Part shown: positions 51,548 through 60,562 of the stretch, piece after piece
Position numbering within the stretch: the stretch's first letter is position 1
How the letters are laid out: each line of letters opens with the position of its first letter
DNA from: Croceimicrobium sp965228705
GTDB lineage: Bacteria; Bacteroidota; Bacteroidia; Flavobacteriales; Schleiferiaceae
Assembly: GCF_965228705.1 (NCBI RefSeq)
Contig: NZ_OZ245832.1
Coordinates: 372,001 to 436,000 of the forward strand
Length of the DNA stretch: 64,000 nucleotides
Direction of reading: 5' to 3'
Notes under the pieces: model-generated
Database searches by the model: none
What the model saw: the letters and a program-made list of their open reading frames with translations, nothing else
Told to the model about the DNA's origin: nothing
Translations under genes and position numbers: made by a program

Positions 51548-52747
51548 ATGCCGGCAATTTCCTTAAAGGGCCAAACCATGCCCGAATCGCCCATCCGTAA
51601 ATTGGCACCTTTCGCTGAAGCGGCTAAGTTTCAAGGTAAAGAGGTTTTCCACCTGAATATTGGTCAGCCTGATATTAAAACACCACCTGAAGCTATTGAG
51701 GCGGTGCGTAATGCCGACCTCGATGTATTATCGTATAGTCCATCTGAAGGTTTTGCTTCTTACCGCAAGGCTTTGGCAGCTTATTATGCAAAGAATGGAA
51801 TACATATCACTTCAGAGGATTTGATCGTGACTACCGGTGGTTCGGAGGCCATATTATTTGCAATGGGAGCCATTTGTGATCCCGGAGATGAGGTAATTAT
51901 TCCAGAACCCTTCTATGCGAACTATAATGGTTTTAGTATTAATGCCGGCGTGCATGTAGTTCCGGTTACCGCACAAATTGAAGATGGCTTTGCTTTGCCC
52001 CCCATTGAGGATTTCGAAGCTTTAATTACCCCGAATACCCGGGCGATTATGATCTGTAATCCAGGGAACCCTACCGGATATTTATACAAGCCCTCCGAAT
52101 TGGAGGCTTTGCGAGATTTGGTGATCAAGCATGATTTGTATCTGATTGCTGATGAGGTATACCGCGAGTTTGCTTACGATAATAACTTCCATCAATCGAT
52201 CCTCAATTTAGAAGGACTAGAGGAGAATGCCATTGTAATTGATTCGGTATCCAAGCGCTACAGTATGTGTGGAGCGCGTATTGGTTGTGTGATTTCCCGC
52301 AATAGCGCATTAAATGCCACCATGCTCAAATTTGCCCAGGCGCGATTAAGTCCGCCCACTATGGCACAAATTGCCGCTGAGGCGGCCTTGGAGGTAGACC
52401 ATTCCTATTACGAAGAAGTGAAGGAAGAATACACCCGTCGCCGTGATATATTGGTAGACGGATTAAATAGCATTGAAGGGGTATTTTGTCCTAAGCCAGC
52501 CGGAGCCTTTTATGTGATTGCTCAATTGCCGGTAGATAATGCTGAGCGCTTTGCCCAGTGGTTACTTTCGGCCTTCTCGCATGATAATAAAACCTTAATG
52601 GTGGCACCGGCAGAAGGTTTTTACGCGACCCCAGGAATGGGACAAACACAAGTGCGCTTAGCCTATGTGTTGGAGCAAGAGAAATTGATTCAATGTGTTG
52701 AATTAATGCGATTGGCTCTGCAAGAGTATCCCGGAACTCACTATTAA
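51548..52747 (+). CDS. PLP-dependent aminotransferase, class I/II (aspartate-type)
   Basis: 399 residues. Fold type I: GQPDIKTPPEA near the start, CNPGNPTGYLY (Asn of the NP motif), LIADEVYREF (Asp for the pyridine nitrogen), and IDSVSKRYSMCGARIG containing the PLP Lys in SVSKR. It resembles AspB/AspC of Bacteroidota. The exact amino acid is not fixed by motifs. Its TAA overlaps the murB ATG by 1 bp. Confidence 0.92.
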   Translation: MPAISLKGQTMPESPIRKLAPFAEAAKFQGKEVFHLNIGQPDIKTPPEAIEAVRNADLDVLSYSPSEGFASYRKALAAYYAKNGIHITSEDLIVTTGGSEAILFAMGAICDPGDEVIIPEPFYANYNGFSINAGVHVVPVTAQIEDGFALPPIEDFEALITPNTRAIMICNPGNPTGYLYKPSELEALRDLVIKHDLYLIADEVYREFAYDNNFHQSILNLEGLEENAIVIDSVSKRYSMCGARIGCVISRNSALNATMLKFAQARLSPPTMAQIAAEAALEVDHSYYEEVKEEYTRRRDILVDGLNSIEGVFCPKPAGAFYVIAQLPVDNAERFAQWLLSAFSHDNKTLMVAPAEGFYATPGMGQTQVRLAYVLEQEKLIQCVELMRLALQEYPGTHY

Positions 52748-53766
52748 TGATCGAAATTTTAAAAGATCAGGACCTGGGTCCTTATAATACTTTTGGTCTG
52801 GCAGAGCAGGCACGTTATTTCGTGCGCATCGAAACTGAAGCTCAATTGGAGGAGCTTGTTGAAGAACCTCTGTTTAAAGAACAAAAGGTATTGTGGTTAG
52901 GTGGCGGCTCCAATATGCTGCTTACCGGACCATTTGAGGGTTTAGTGGTTAAGCTCGAGTTTAAAGGTCGGGAAGTAGACATGATTTCTGATCTGGAGGC
53001 CCGAGTGTGGGCGGCCGGCGGCGAAAACTGGCATGAATTGGTGCAGTGGACCGTGGCCCAAAATTTAGGAGGACTGGAGAATCTTTCGCTTATTCCAGGC
53101 AATGTAGGTACCGCCCCCATTCAAAATATTGGAGCTTATGGAGTGGAGCTTAAAGATCATTTCGAATCTTTAAGAGCTTTTGATTTAGAGGAGAAGAAAT
53201 GGTTGCGCTTCAATCGTGAAGAATGCCAGTTTGGATATCGTCAATCTATTTTTAAAGGGGAGGCCCGCGGTCGCTATGTGGTAACAGGAGTAAGCTTTCG
53301 CTTGAGTCGCCAGAATCATCACTTGCGTACCGAGTATGGTGCAATTCAGCAGGAACTTGAGAAAAGGGGAGAAGAGCCTTCCATTCAAAGTATTGCAGAA
53401 GCGGTGATTGCTATTCGACAAAGTAAATTGCCGAATCCGGCAGAGATAGGAAATAGTGGTAGCTTCTTCAAGAACCCGGTGGTTAGTAAGGAAGATCACC
53501 AAAGAATTCAAAAGCAATACCCTGAAGTAGTGGCTTATCCGGCCGGAGCCGAGCAAATGAAATTAGCCGCAGGCTGGTTAATCGAGCGTGCAGGCTGGAA
53601 AGGTTATCGCAAAGGAGATGCCGGAGTACACAACAAACAGGCCTTGGTTTTGGTTAATTATGGTAAGGCACGCGGGGCTGAAATTAAAGCCCTGGCGGAA
53701 GCCATTCAAGCATCGGTATATAGTACCTTTGCCGTGGCTTTGGAAGCCGAAGTGAATATCATTTAA
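52747..53766 (+). CDS. murB: UDP-N-acetylenolpyruvoylglucosamine reductase
   Basis: 339 residues, second step of peptidoglycan precursor synthesis, FAD-dependent. NTFGLAEQARYFVRI at the start, LGGGSNMLLT (FAD), GLENLSLIPGNVGTAPIQNIGAYG (about 112-135) and EIGNSGSFFKNPV carrying the catalytic Ser. It is type I (E. coli-like), with the longer C-terminal half. It shares one base with the aminotransferase stop (TAATG). Confidence 0.96.
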   Translation: MIEILKDQDLGPYNTFGLAEQARYFVRIETEAQLEELVEEPLFKEQKVLWLGGGSNMLLTGPFEGLVVKLEFKGREVDMISDLEARVWAAGGENWHELVQWTVAQNLGGLENLSLIPGNVGTAPIQNIGAYGVELKDHFESLRAFDLEEKKWLRFNREECQFGYRQSIFKGEARGRYVVTGVSFRLSRQNHHLRTEYGAIQQELEKRGEEPSIQSIAEAVIAIRQSKLPNPAEIGNSGSFFKNPVVSKEDHQRIQKQYPEVVAYPAGAEQMKLAAGWLIERAGWKGYRKGDAGVHNKQALVLVNYGKARGAEIKALAEAIQASVYSTFAVALEAEVNII

Positions 53767-53779
53767 AAAGAAGATCGAG

Positions 53780-54004
53780 ATGCAAGTTTTTTTAGTGGCG
53801 GCACTTTTGTTGGGATTGGGTTTTGCCGGAATCGCCATTAAGATTTGGGCGAAAAAGGACGGTGAATTTTCAGGAACCTGTGCGAGTAACAGTCCCTTTT
53901 TAAATGAAGAAGGAGAGTCTTGTGCCTTTTGTGGTGCGGCACCCAAAGATCAGTGCCGTAAAGACGATACCGATAATGGTATTATTCGTACTCAGGAAAT
54001 TTAA
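53780..54004 (+). CDS. Small Cys-containing membrane protein
   Basis: 74 residues. An N-terminal membrane helix (about 3-22) is followed by a soluble part with CAFCGAAPKDQC, plus an earlier Cys. This type is common near apbE/nqr genes in Bacteroidota, so a link to membrane electron transport is plausible. The function is unknown. Its TAA overlaps the convergent apbE stop by 4 bp. Confidence 0.75.
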   Translation: MQVFLVAALLLGLGFAGIAIKIWAKKDGEFSGTCASNSPFLNEEGESCAFCGAAPKDQCRKDDTDNGIIRTQEI

Positions 54005-55020
54005 TTCAGGATTTTAGCTTTAAATCCTTCGGATTGGTATACCTGCCAATCTTCTTTTCCTTCTTCAGAATAGATCAAATAAACTTCCAGCGGAGCTTGA
54101 GAATTCCGCAAGAATTCCAGGCTCTTCTGTAGTCCCATGCTCATAAATGCCGTAGCATAAGCATCGGCTTCCATGCAGGTAGGAGCAATAACCGAGGCAC
54201 TTAAAAGTCGGTTTTTCGCCGGATATCCAGTTTGGGTATTGATGGTATGGGCATAGCGCATTCCGCTAATCGTATCTACCCAAAATTTTCGGTAGTTGCC
54301 GGAAGTAGCTAAGGACATGGAGTCCATTCCTAGGATAAACTGAAAACGATCCTGTTGGTCGATATTCTCGGTTGGTTTATCTACTCCGATTCGCCAGGCT
54401 TCTTCCTTTAGGTTATGGCCTAAACAGCGTACCTCGCCACCTACTTCAACCATGTAATTTTTAATACCACGGGCTTCCAGCATTTCGCATAGTAGATCTA
54501 CGGTATAGCCTTGGGCAATGGCATTGTAGTCGAGTTCCATTCCACTTGGAATAGCCCAGCGTGCCGCAATGGGATCTAAGCGTTCTAAACCGATATAGGC
54601 CTTAATACTATCTACCGCAGATGTATCTACTGCTCGACGCGCATCGGGCCCAAAGCCCCAAAAGCGCACCAATTTGCCTACTGTGGGGTCGAAATAACCT
54701 CCAGAAGCTTTCCAAACCTCCAACGACTTATTGTGAACGATTTGGAAGATATCGTTGGTTTCTATCGTATCACCGCGATTAATCCGGCTGATTAAGGAAT
54801 TGTCTTTGTAAGTGCTCAAAGCCAAATCTACGGCTTCGAAATGCTGCTTCAGAACTTTATCCATATCGGCAATATCATCGCCTTTGTACAGGTAGCTGAT
54901 ATGAAAGGTAGTTCCCTGAGCATAGCCATTGTAATGACTCTCTTTAAATTGATTAGGATCGCTACAGCTTTGGAAAAGAATTACAAGCAGGAAAATACCA
55001 GCAAAGCGCATAAATTTCAT
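54001..55020 (-). CDS. apbE: FAD:protein FMN transferase
   Basis: 339 residues, lipoprotein (LFQSCS). The ApbE family transfers FMN onto Thr of partner proteins such as NqrB/NqrC. Visible motifs: AQGTTFHISY (about 35-44), SRINRGD, DYNAIAQGYTVD, YMVEVGGEVRC and YAHTINTQTGYPA, and ADAYATAFM (the metal/FAD region). The start ATG at 55020 is preferred to the TTG at 55029. No nqr gene is in the window. The upstream symporter gene ends 20 bp away. Confidence 0.93.
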   Translation of the reverse strand: MKFMRFAGIFLLVILFQSCSDPNQFKESHYNGYAQGTTFHISYLYKGDDIADMDKVLKQHFEAVDLALSTYKDNSLISRINRGDTIETNDIFQIVHNKSLEVWKASGGYFDPTVGKLVRFWGFGPDARRAVDTSAVDSIKAYIGLERLDPIAARWAIPSGMELDYNAIAQGYTVDLLCEMLEARGIKNYMVEVGGEVRCLGHNLKEEAWRIGVDKPTENIDQQDRFQFILGMDSMSLATSGNYRKFWVDTISGMRYAHTINTQTGYPAKNRLLSASVIAPTCMEADAYATAFMSMGLQKSLEFLRNSQAPLEVYLIYSEEGKEDWQVYQSEGFKAKILN

Positions 55021-55040
55021 TTTCGACAAAATTAAGGGCT

Positions 55041-56477
55041 TTAAGCCTTCCGCGAAAGCATAGCCAAAAATAGAAACATCAATAATCCATTGATGATAAG
55101 ATGCTCAAAGCTCATGCTATATTGATACCATTCTTTAGCATAGTAACGAATGCCGAAAGCCAGTAAAGGAGAGGCTATAGCGGCCAACGGAACCCACTTA
55201 TCTTTTACCGATCGCTTAGTGTATAAACCAAAAGCATAGAGACCCAAAAGTGGTCCGTAGGTATAGCCGGCCGCTGTGAATAGCTCGTTGATGACACTAT
55301 CGTCATTAAGCTGACGGAAGATTAGGATTACCAGAAAGAGAACAAAGGAAAAACCCAGGTGTACGATTTTCCGGGTTCGTTTCGACTGCCTGGCCTCCAT
55401 TTTTTCGATGCGTAGAATGTCCACACAAAAAGCGGTGGTAAGAGCGGTAAGAGCCGAATCGGCACTGGAATAGGCTGCTGCAACCAAACCTAAAATAAAG
55501 AGGATTAGCACGGTAGTTCCTAAAGTGCCACTCAAAGCTACCTGGGTATAGAGTTCATCAGGCTTGGCAAAACTGATGGATTGCGCATCCGCAAAATCGT
55601 AAAGCAATACGCCTAGAGATAAAAATATGAAGTTGACCACAACCAGGGTAAGGGCCAGCCAAAACATATTTTTTCGAGCATCCCCCAAACTTCGACAGCT
55701 GAGGTTCTTTTGCATCATATCTTGATCCAAGCCCGTCATCACAATGGTAATGAACATCCCGCTGAGGAAGTTTTTAAAGAAGTAATTACCGGATTTCCAG
55801 TCGTCGAAAAAGAAGATTCGCGAATAATCTGAATCATTGATATAGCGCAATAGTCCACCTTCTGGGATGAGCTTTTGCTGAATGGTGACAATGGTTATGA
55901 TTACTGCAGCCAGCATAAAGGTGGTTTGCAGAGTATCGGTCCAAATAATGGTTTTAATCCCGCTGCGGAAGGTGTAAACCCAAATTAAGATAATGGTAAT
56001 TACCACCGTTAACCAGAAGGGAATTTCGAGTGAATCGAAAATGGCGGTTTGCAGAACAATGGCAATGAGGTACAATCGAAAGGCAGCACCAATAACGCGG
56101 GAGAGTAAAAAGAAAATAGATCCGGTAGTATAAGAACTTCTGCCAAAACGACCTTCTAAATAGGTATAAATACTGGTTAATTGCAGTCGGTAGTAGAGGG
56201 GGAGAAGGACTTGGATAATAACGAGGTAACCAGCTACATAGCCCAGTACTACTTGCATATAAGCAAAGGAATTATTGGCTACTAATCCAGGCACCGATAA
56301 AAAGGTGACTCCCGAGAGAGAGGCGCCCACCATACCAAAAGCAACAGCATACCATGGACTTTGTCGATTGCCTAAAAAGAAAGCTTGATTATCGTCGCTC
56401 TTACCGGTGAAATAGCTAATTAAGATGAGAAGGCCGAAATAAGCTACAATAAGGCCGATAAGCAAAGTTGCATCCAT
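55041..56477 (-). CDS. Sodium:solute symporter (SSS family)
   Basis: 478 residues with about 13 membrane helices. FFLGNRQSPWYAVAFGMVGASLSGVTFLSVPG is the expected opening (helix 1), and GLVAAAYSSADSALTALTTAFC carries the Na2-site serines. The solute is not predictable from motifs. The ATG at 56477 is chosen over a GTG at 56492. It precedes apbE by 20 bp on the same strand. Confidence 0.93.
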   Translation of the reverse strand: MDATLLIGLIVAYFGLLILISYFTGKSDDNQAFFLGNRQSPWYAVAFGMVGASLSGVTFLSVPGLVANNSFAYMQVVLGYVAGYLVIIQVLLPLYYRLQLTSIYTYLEGRFGRSSYTTGSIFFLLSRVIGAAFRLYLIAIVLQTAIFDSLEIPFWLTVVITIILIWVYTFRSGIKTIIWTDTLQTTFMLAAVIITIVTIQQKLIPEGGLLRYINDSDYSRIFFFDDWKSGNYFFKNFLSGMFITIVMTGLDQDMMQKNLSCRSLGDARKNMFWLALTLVVVNFIFLSLGVLLYDFADAQSISFAKPDELYTQVALSGTLGTTVLILFILGLVAAAYSSADSALTALTTAFCVDILRIEKMEARQSKRTRKIVHLGFSFVLFLVILIFRQLNDDSVINELFTAAGYTYGPLLGLYAFGLYTKRSVKDKWVPLAAIASPLLAFGIRYYAKEWYQYSMSFEHLIINGLLMFLFLAMLSRKA

Positions 56478-56533
56478 GGAGGAATTTTTCACAAATAAAA
56501 TAAATTGCCTCTAAGCGCCTTTATCTTTGTCGC

Positions 56534-57160
56534 ATGGACTTTTCATCAAAATACTTGGAAAAAGCGGTCTTGGAAATTTCCGGCTTGCCCGGAATTGGGC
56601 GCAAAACCGCTTTGCGCCTGGCTTTACACTTACTGCGTTGCGACGAGAATGAAGTTGAGGCATTGGCAGGAAGTCTTTTGGATTTAAAGCAAAGAGTGAA
56701 GCGCTGTGCTTCCTGTGGCAATCTTAGTGATCGAGAGCTCTGTGAAATTTGTGAAAATCCGGCTCGCGAGCAGTCATTGGTCTGTGTAGTTGAAGATATT
56801 CGAGATGTAATGGCCATTGAGAATACAGGGCAGTACAAAGGTGTATATCAGGTTTTAGGGGCCTTGATAAGCCCTATGGACGGAATCGGCCCTGGAGGCC
56901 TAAACTTACAGAGCTTATTGGATAAGGTAGAGGAAGCTAAGGTTCAAGAAGTGATTTTTGCCCTGAGTGGGACCATGGAAGGAGAGACCACGGGATTTTA
57001 TATTTACAAGAAATTGAAGGATAAAGGCCTGAAATTGTCCTCCATTGCCAGAGGTATCGCTGTAGGGGATCAATTGGAATATGCGGATGAGCTTACTTTA
57101 GCTCGCAGTATTCAGCACCGCTTGCCCTATGAGCAATCCTTGCAACAAAATCGATCCTAA
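56534..57160 (+). CDS. recR: Recombination mediator RecR
   Basis: 208 residues, normal length. An HhH motif (LPGIGRKTALRLALHLL), a C4 zinc finger (Cys58, Cys61, Cys70, Cys73) and a Toprim domain (about 80-175, with VVEDIRDV). RecR acts with RecF/RecO to load RecA at gaps. A TATCTTTG at 56522-56529 lies only 4 bp before the ATG, so if it is the -7 element the transcript may be leaderless. Its TAA overlaps the next gene by one base (TAATG). Confidence 0.96.
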   Translation: MDFSSKYLEKAVLEISGLPGIGRKTALRLALHLLRCDENEVEALAGSLLDLKQRVKRCASCGNLSDRELCEICENPAREQSLVCVVEDIRDVMAIENTGQYKGVYQVLGALISPMDGIGPGGLNLQSLLDKVEEAKVQEVIFALSGTMEGETTGFYIYKKLKDKGLKLSSIARGIAVGDQLEYADELTLARSIQHRLPYEQSLQQNRS

Positions 57161-58527
57161 TGCTAAACTCCCTTAAGGGCCTGGCGCTCTTTATTGTTGC
57201 TTTGGTTTGTCGCCTTCCTTTTTTATGGGCGGGTTATGGAAAGGAGTTCGATGCCTGGAGTAATGCCTTAAATGCCAGGGTAATTTCTGAAACCGGAGTT
57301 TATGAAGTTTCTCGTTTACCTGGACATCCTTTGCAGGAGATCTTGCTAAGCCTTTTATATCCTCTCAACCATAGCTATTTCGTTTATAATTTTCTCAGCG
57401 CTCTAATTACAGCACTGGCGGTTTGGGCCTTCTATGAGATCTTAAAACTACATCGCATTCCCAAAGCGTGGTATTGGGCCTTGAGCTTCAATTTTATCCC
57501 GGTATTCTTTATTGCTGGCACTTATACCATTGATTATAATTTTGCCCTGGCCTTTATTCTATTGGCTTATCGCAGTCTGCTTTTAAGGCAATATGCCTTG
57601 GCCGGACTGTTTATAGGCTTGGCCACGGGATTTCGAATTAGTTCTCTGGGCTTTGCTTTGCCTTTCGCTTTGATGCTGGGTTGGCGAAATTGGCGCCCCA
57701 TATTGCAGATGGGAAGTGTAGCGGTATTGATTTCGGCTCTGGCCTATAGCCTGCCGTTTTCGGAATATGGCCTGGCCTTCTTGGATTTCCATAAACCACC
57801 TTTTCCAGGCTGGGCTTCGGTATTGTACAAGTTAGGCTTGGGGATATTGGGCTTACCTCTATTACTTTATTTCCTGATTTCCATTCCCGGTTTTTTTCGA
57901 CAAAAAGCGCAACATTTTAGTCCGGATCATTTAAAGGCACTGAACCTGCCTCTTTTTTTGATAGTGGTTATTGCCATGCAATTGGCCGTTTTTATGCGAC
58001 TGCCCTTTAAAGCGGAGTTTTTCATACCGGCTGTTCCATTTATCCTACTTTTTTGGGCCACCTATAGCCCAGAAAGTAGAGCAAGATGGGTAGCCTATAT
58101 GAGTCTTTTTTCCTTGCTTTTCTTTGGTTTTGATTATAAAGATGAGTGGCGAGGAGCGACACCAGCCCTTGGTTCTATTGAGTTTGAGGCCGGTGGGAAA
58201 ACTATTTACTGTTCGCCCTTACAAGGACCTCTATTAATCGATCAGGGGAAACGAATGGTACGTTCCCAAACGGTTGAACGTTCTATCTCAGCCTTGCAAA
58301 ATGAAGCACCAGCCTTGGTGATTGCCGGATGGTATTGGCCGGAATTGGTATTTAAATATCCGGAAAGCCAGCATATCATCGATCATTACTCTAGTGAGGA
58401 AGAGCTGGATTCAGCTCGCGCGGCTGGCTTGCGAATTTTATATTTGCCGGAAATCGGTCAACAGAATGTTTTAATGGAAGGACATTCTAAAGCCGTAGAA
58501 TGGGGAGAAGCCCTTTTGGAACCATGA
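57160..58527 (+). CDS. Multipass membrane protein, GT39/ArnT-like
   Basis: 455 residues with about ten membrane helices and a soluble C-terminal region (about 345-455). LCRLPFLWAGYGKEFDAWSNALNARVI (early Asp) and a loop YEVSRLPGHPLQEILL resemble polyprenyl-phosphate-dependent glycosyltransferases. Catalytic Asp is plausible but not certain. It is coupled to recR (TAATG) and overlaps the glycosyltransferase gene by 4 bp, supporting a role in surface glycan assembly. Confidence 0.75.
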   Translation: MLNSLKGLALFIVALVCRLPFLWAGYGKEFDAWSNALNARVISETGVYEVSRLPGHPLQEILLSLLYPLNHSYFVYNFLSALITALAVWAFYEILKLHRIPKAWYWALSFNFIPVFFIAGTYTIDYNFALAFILLAYRSLLLRQYALAGLFIGLATGFRISSLGFALPFALMLGWRNWRPILQMGSVAVLISALAYSLPFSEYGLAFLDFHKPPFPGWASVLYKLGLGILGLPLLLYFLISIPGFFRQKAQHFSPDHLKALNLPLFLIVVIAMQLAVFMRLPFKAEFFIPAVPFILLFWATYSPESRARWVAYMSLFSLLFFGFDYKDEWRGATPALGSIEFEAGGKTIYCSPLQGPLLIDQGKRMVRSQTVERSISALQNEAPALVIAGWYWPELVFKYPESQHIIDHYSSEEELDSARAAGLRILYLPEIGQQNVLMEGHSKAVEWGEALLEP

Positions 58528-60476
58528 AGCTTAGCATCGTAATCGTTAACTACAATGTGCGCTACTTTTTAGAGCAGTGCTTAAAATCGGTTTACAAGGC
58601 CCTGGATGGCATTGAGGCAGAGGTTTTTGTGGTAGATAATGATTCGAAGGACAGCTCAGTGGAAATGGTTCAGGAGCAGTTTCCGCAAGTAAAGCTGATT
58701 GCCAATTCCGATAATCCGGGTTTTTCCAAAGCCAATAATCAGGCGATCCGTCAATCGAAGGGAGAGTATGTATTATTACTCAATCCAGACACGGTGGTAG
58801 AGGAACATACCTTTCGCAAAAGCCTGGAGTTTATGGATGCCCATCCGGATGCCGGTGGCTTGGGGATTAAAATGATTGATGGAAAAGGCAATTACCTGCC
58901 AGAATCCAAAAGAGGCTTACCAACCCCTTGGGTAGCTTTTTACAAGATCTTTGGATTAACGGCAATTTTTCCACGTTCCAAGAAATTTGCCCGCTATTAT
59001 ATGGGCCACCTTTCGGAAGATGAAAATCAGGAAGTGGAGATATTGGCCGGAGCCTATATGCTTATGCGTAAATCGGTTTTGGATGAAGTAGGCTTGCTTG
59101 ATGAAGACTTCTTTATGTATGGCGAAGACATAGACTTGAGCTACCGGATTTTAAAAGGGGGCTACAAAAATTATTATCTGGCCGATAGCACGATAATCCA
59201 TTATAAGGGAGAGTCTACAAAGAAGGGCTCCTTAAACTATGTGCGCGTCTTTTATAAGGCGATGGTGATTTTTACCGAGAAGCATTTTAGCAGCAGCTAT
59301 GCCCGTTTTTATTCACTCTTCATTAATCTGGCCATTTACCTGCGCGCAGGAGCTGCGGTATTAGGTCGCTTGATTAAAAGACTGAGTACCCCGCTTGTGG
59401 ATATCCTATTTCTATACGGTGGACTTTATTATATCAAAGAATATTGGGAGCATAACCATCGCTTTATACAAGGTGGGGAGTATCCACCGGAATTGATGCA
59501 AATTGCTGTGCCAAGCTATATTGCTTTTTGGGTAGGGAGTTTATATCTAACCGGGGTCTACGATAAACAAGTACGGATAGGGCAAGTATTAAGAGGCCTG
59601 ATTTTAGGAACGGTGGGCATTTTAGTTGCCTACAGTTTAATTCCGGAGGCCTGGCGGTTTTCGCGCGCGATTATCATATTAGGAGCTCTATGGGCAGGAT
59701 TATCATCACTACTCTGGCGCTATGCCTGGTCGATGATTAGCAAAAAAGCGATTCTCGTTTCAGTAAAAAAGGATTTAAGGATTCTCCTGGTTGGAGAAGG
59801 AGAGGAGTTGGAGCGGGTCCACAAATTATTGCGCAGTAATCAACCTCAATTAAGCTTTTGCGGATGGGTAAGTACCCAGGGGGAGCATAAGGAACCTTTT
59901 GTTGGAAGTACTGAAGATTTACCAGATTTAGTGCGGGTTTTTCAAATAGACGAAATCATCTTCTGCTCGGCCAGCCTTCCGGCGGAAGCGATTTTTAAGG
60001 CGATGCGTAATCTGCAGGACTTTGATTTGGAATTCAAAATTGCCCCGGGCGAAAGTCAATTCATTATTGGCAGTAATTCTATCCATTCACAGGGATCATG
60101 GTATACCCAGGATTTTAACAGTGTCGATAAATCGGAGAATCGTCGCGCCAAGCGAATACTGGATTTTACCATTGCCATGGGACTTCTGCTTCTTAGTCCG
60201 CTAATAGCCTGGTTTTTTAAAAAGCCATTTCAGTTTATGGGCAATATATTTCAGGTGCTTATTGGGCGTAAAACCTGGGTGGCTTATGCCGAAAATGGGA
60301 GGACCAAGGAACTGCCGCGACTGGCACCAGGCGTTCTGGGACTGGATTTGGCCCTACAAACTAATCGCAGGGATGAGTCTATTCAGCGGCAGCTTAATCA
60401 ACTCTATGCCAAGGACTACGACTGGCAAAAGGATCTGGCCTTTATCTGGCAATACCGCAAATCCCTCGGAAAATAA
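58524..60476 (+). CDS. GT2 glycosyltransferase fused to a WcaJ-like but truncated domain
   Basis: 650 residues. The N-terminal GT2 domain (about 1-225) has SIVIVNYNVRYFLEQCLKSV, VVDNDSKDSS, LLNPDTVV (DxD-like) and FFMYGEDIDLSYRI. About 235-400: several membrane helices. About 415-530: a Rossmann-like region (ILLVGEGEELERVHKLL, DEIIFCSASL) as in the middle part of polyisoprenyl-phosphate hexose-1-P transferases. About 548-600: KRILDFTIAMGLLLLSPLI, like the first helix of PF02397 sugar transferases, but the catalytic core with its KFRSM motif is missing. The ATG (58524) overlaps the upstream stop. An unusual composition. Confidence 0.85.
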   Translation: MKLSIVIVNYNVRYFLEQCLKSVYKALDGIEAEVFVVDNDSKDSSVEMVQEQFPQVKLIANSDNPGFSKANNQAIRQSKGEYVLLLNPDTVVEEHTFRKSLEFMDAHPDAGGLGIKMIDGKGNYLPESKRGLPTPWVAFYKIFGLTAIFPRSKKFARYYMGHLSEDENQEVEILAGAYMLMRKSVLDEVGLLDEDFFMYGEDIDLSYRILKGGYKNYYLADSTIIHYKGESTKKGSLNYVRVFYKAMVIFTEKHFSSSYARFYSLFINLAIYLRAGAAVLGRLIKRLSTPLVDILFLYGGLYYIKEYWEHNHRFIQGGEYPPELMQIAVPSYIAFWVGSLYLTGVYDKQVRIGQVLRGLILGTVGILVAYSLIPEAWRFSRAIIILGALWAGLSSLLWRYAWSMISKKAILVSVKKDLRILLVGEGEELERVHKLLRSNQPQLSFCGWVSTQGEHKEPFVGSTEDLPDLVRVFQIDEIIFCSASLPAEAIFKAMRNLQDFDLEFKIAPGESQFIIGSNSIHSQGSWYTQDFNSVDKSENRRAKRILDFTIAMGLLLLSPLIAWFFKKPFQFMGNIFQVLIGRKTWVAYAENGRTKELPRLAPGVLGLDLALQTNRRDESIQRQLNQLYAKDYDWQKDLAFIWQYRKSLGK

Positions 60477-60562
60477 ATCTGCTGGGCGATAAGACCTGTT
60501 TTAAGCTCATAGATTTCATACCTTTGCGGCCTTAAAAAAGCTATTTAATCACCTCTCGAATT

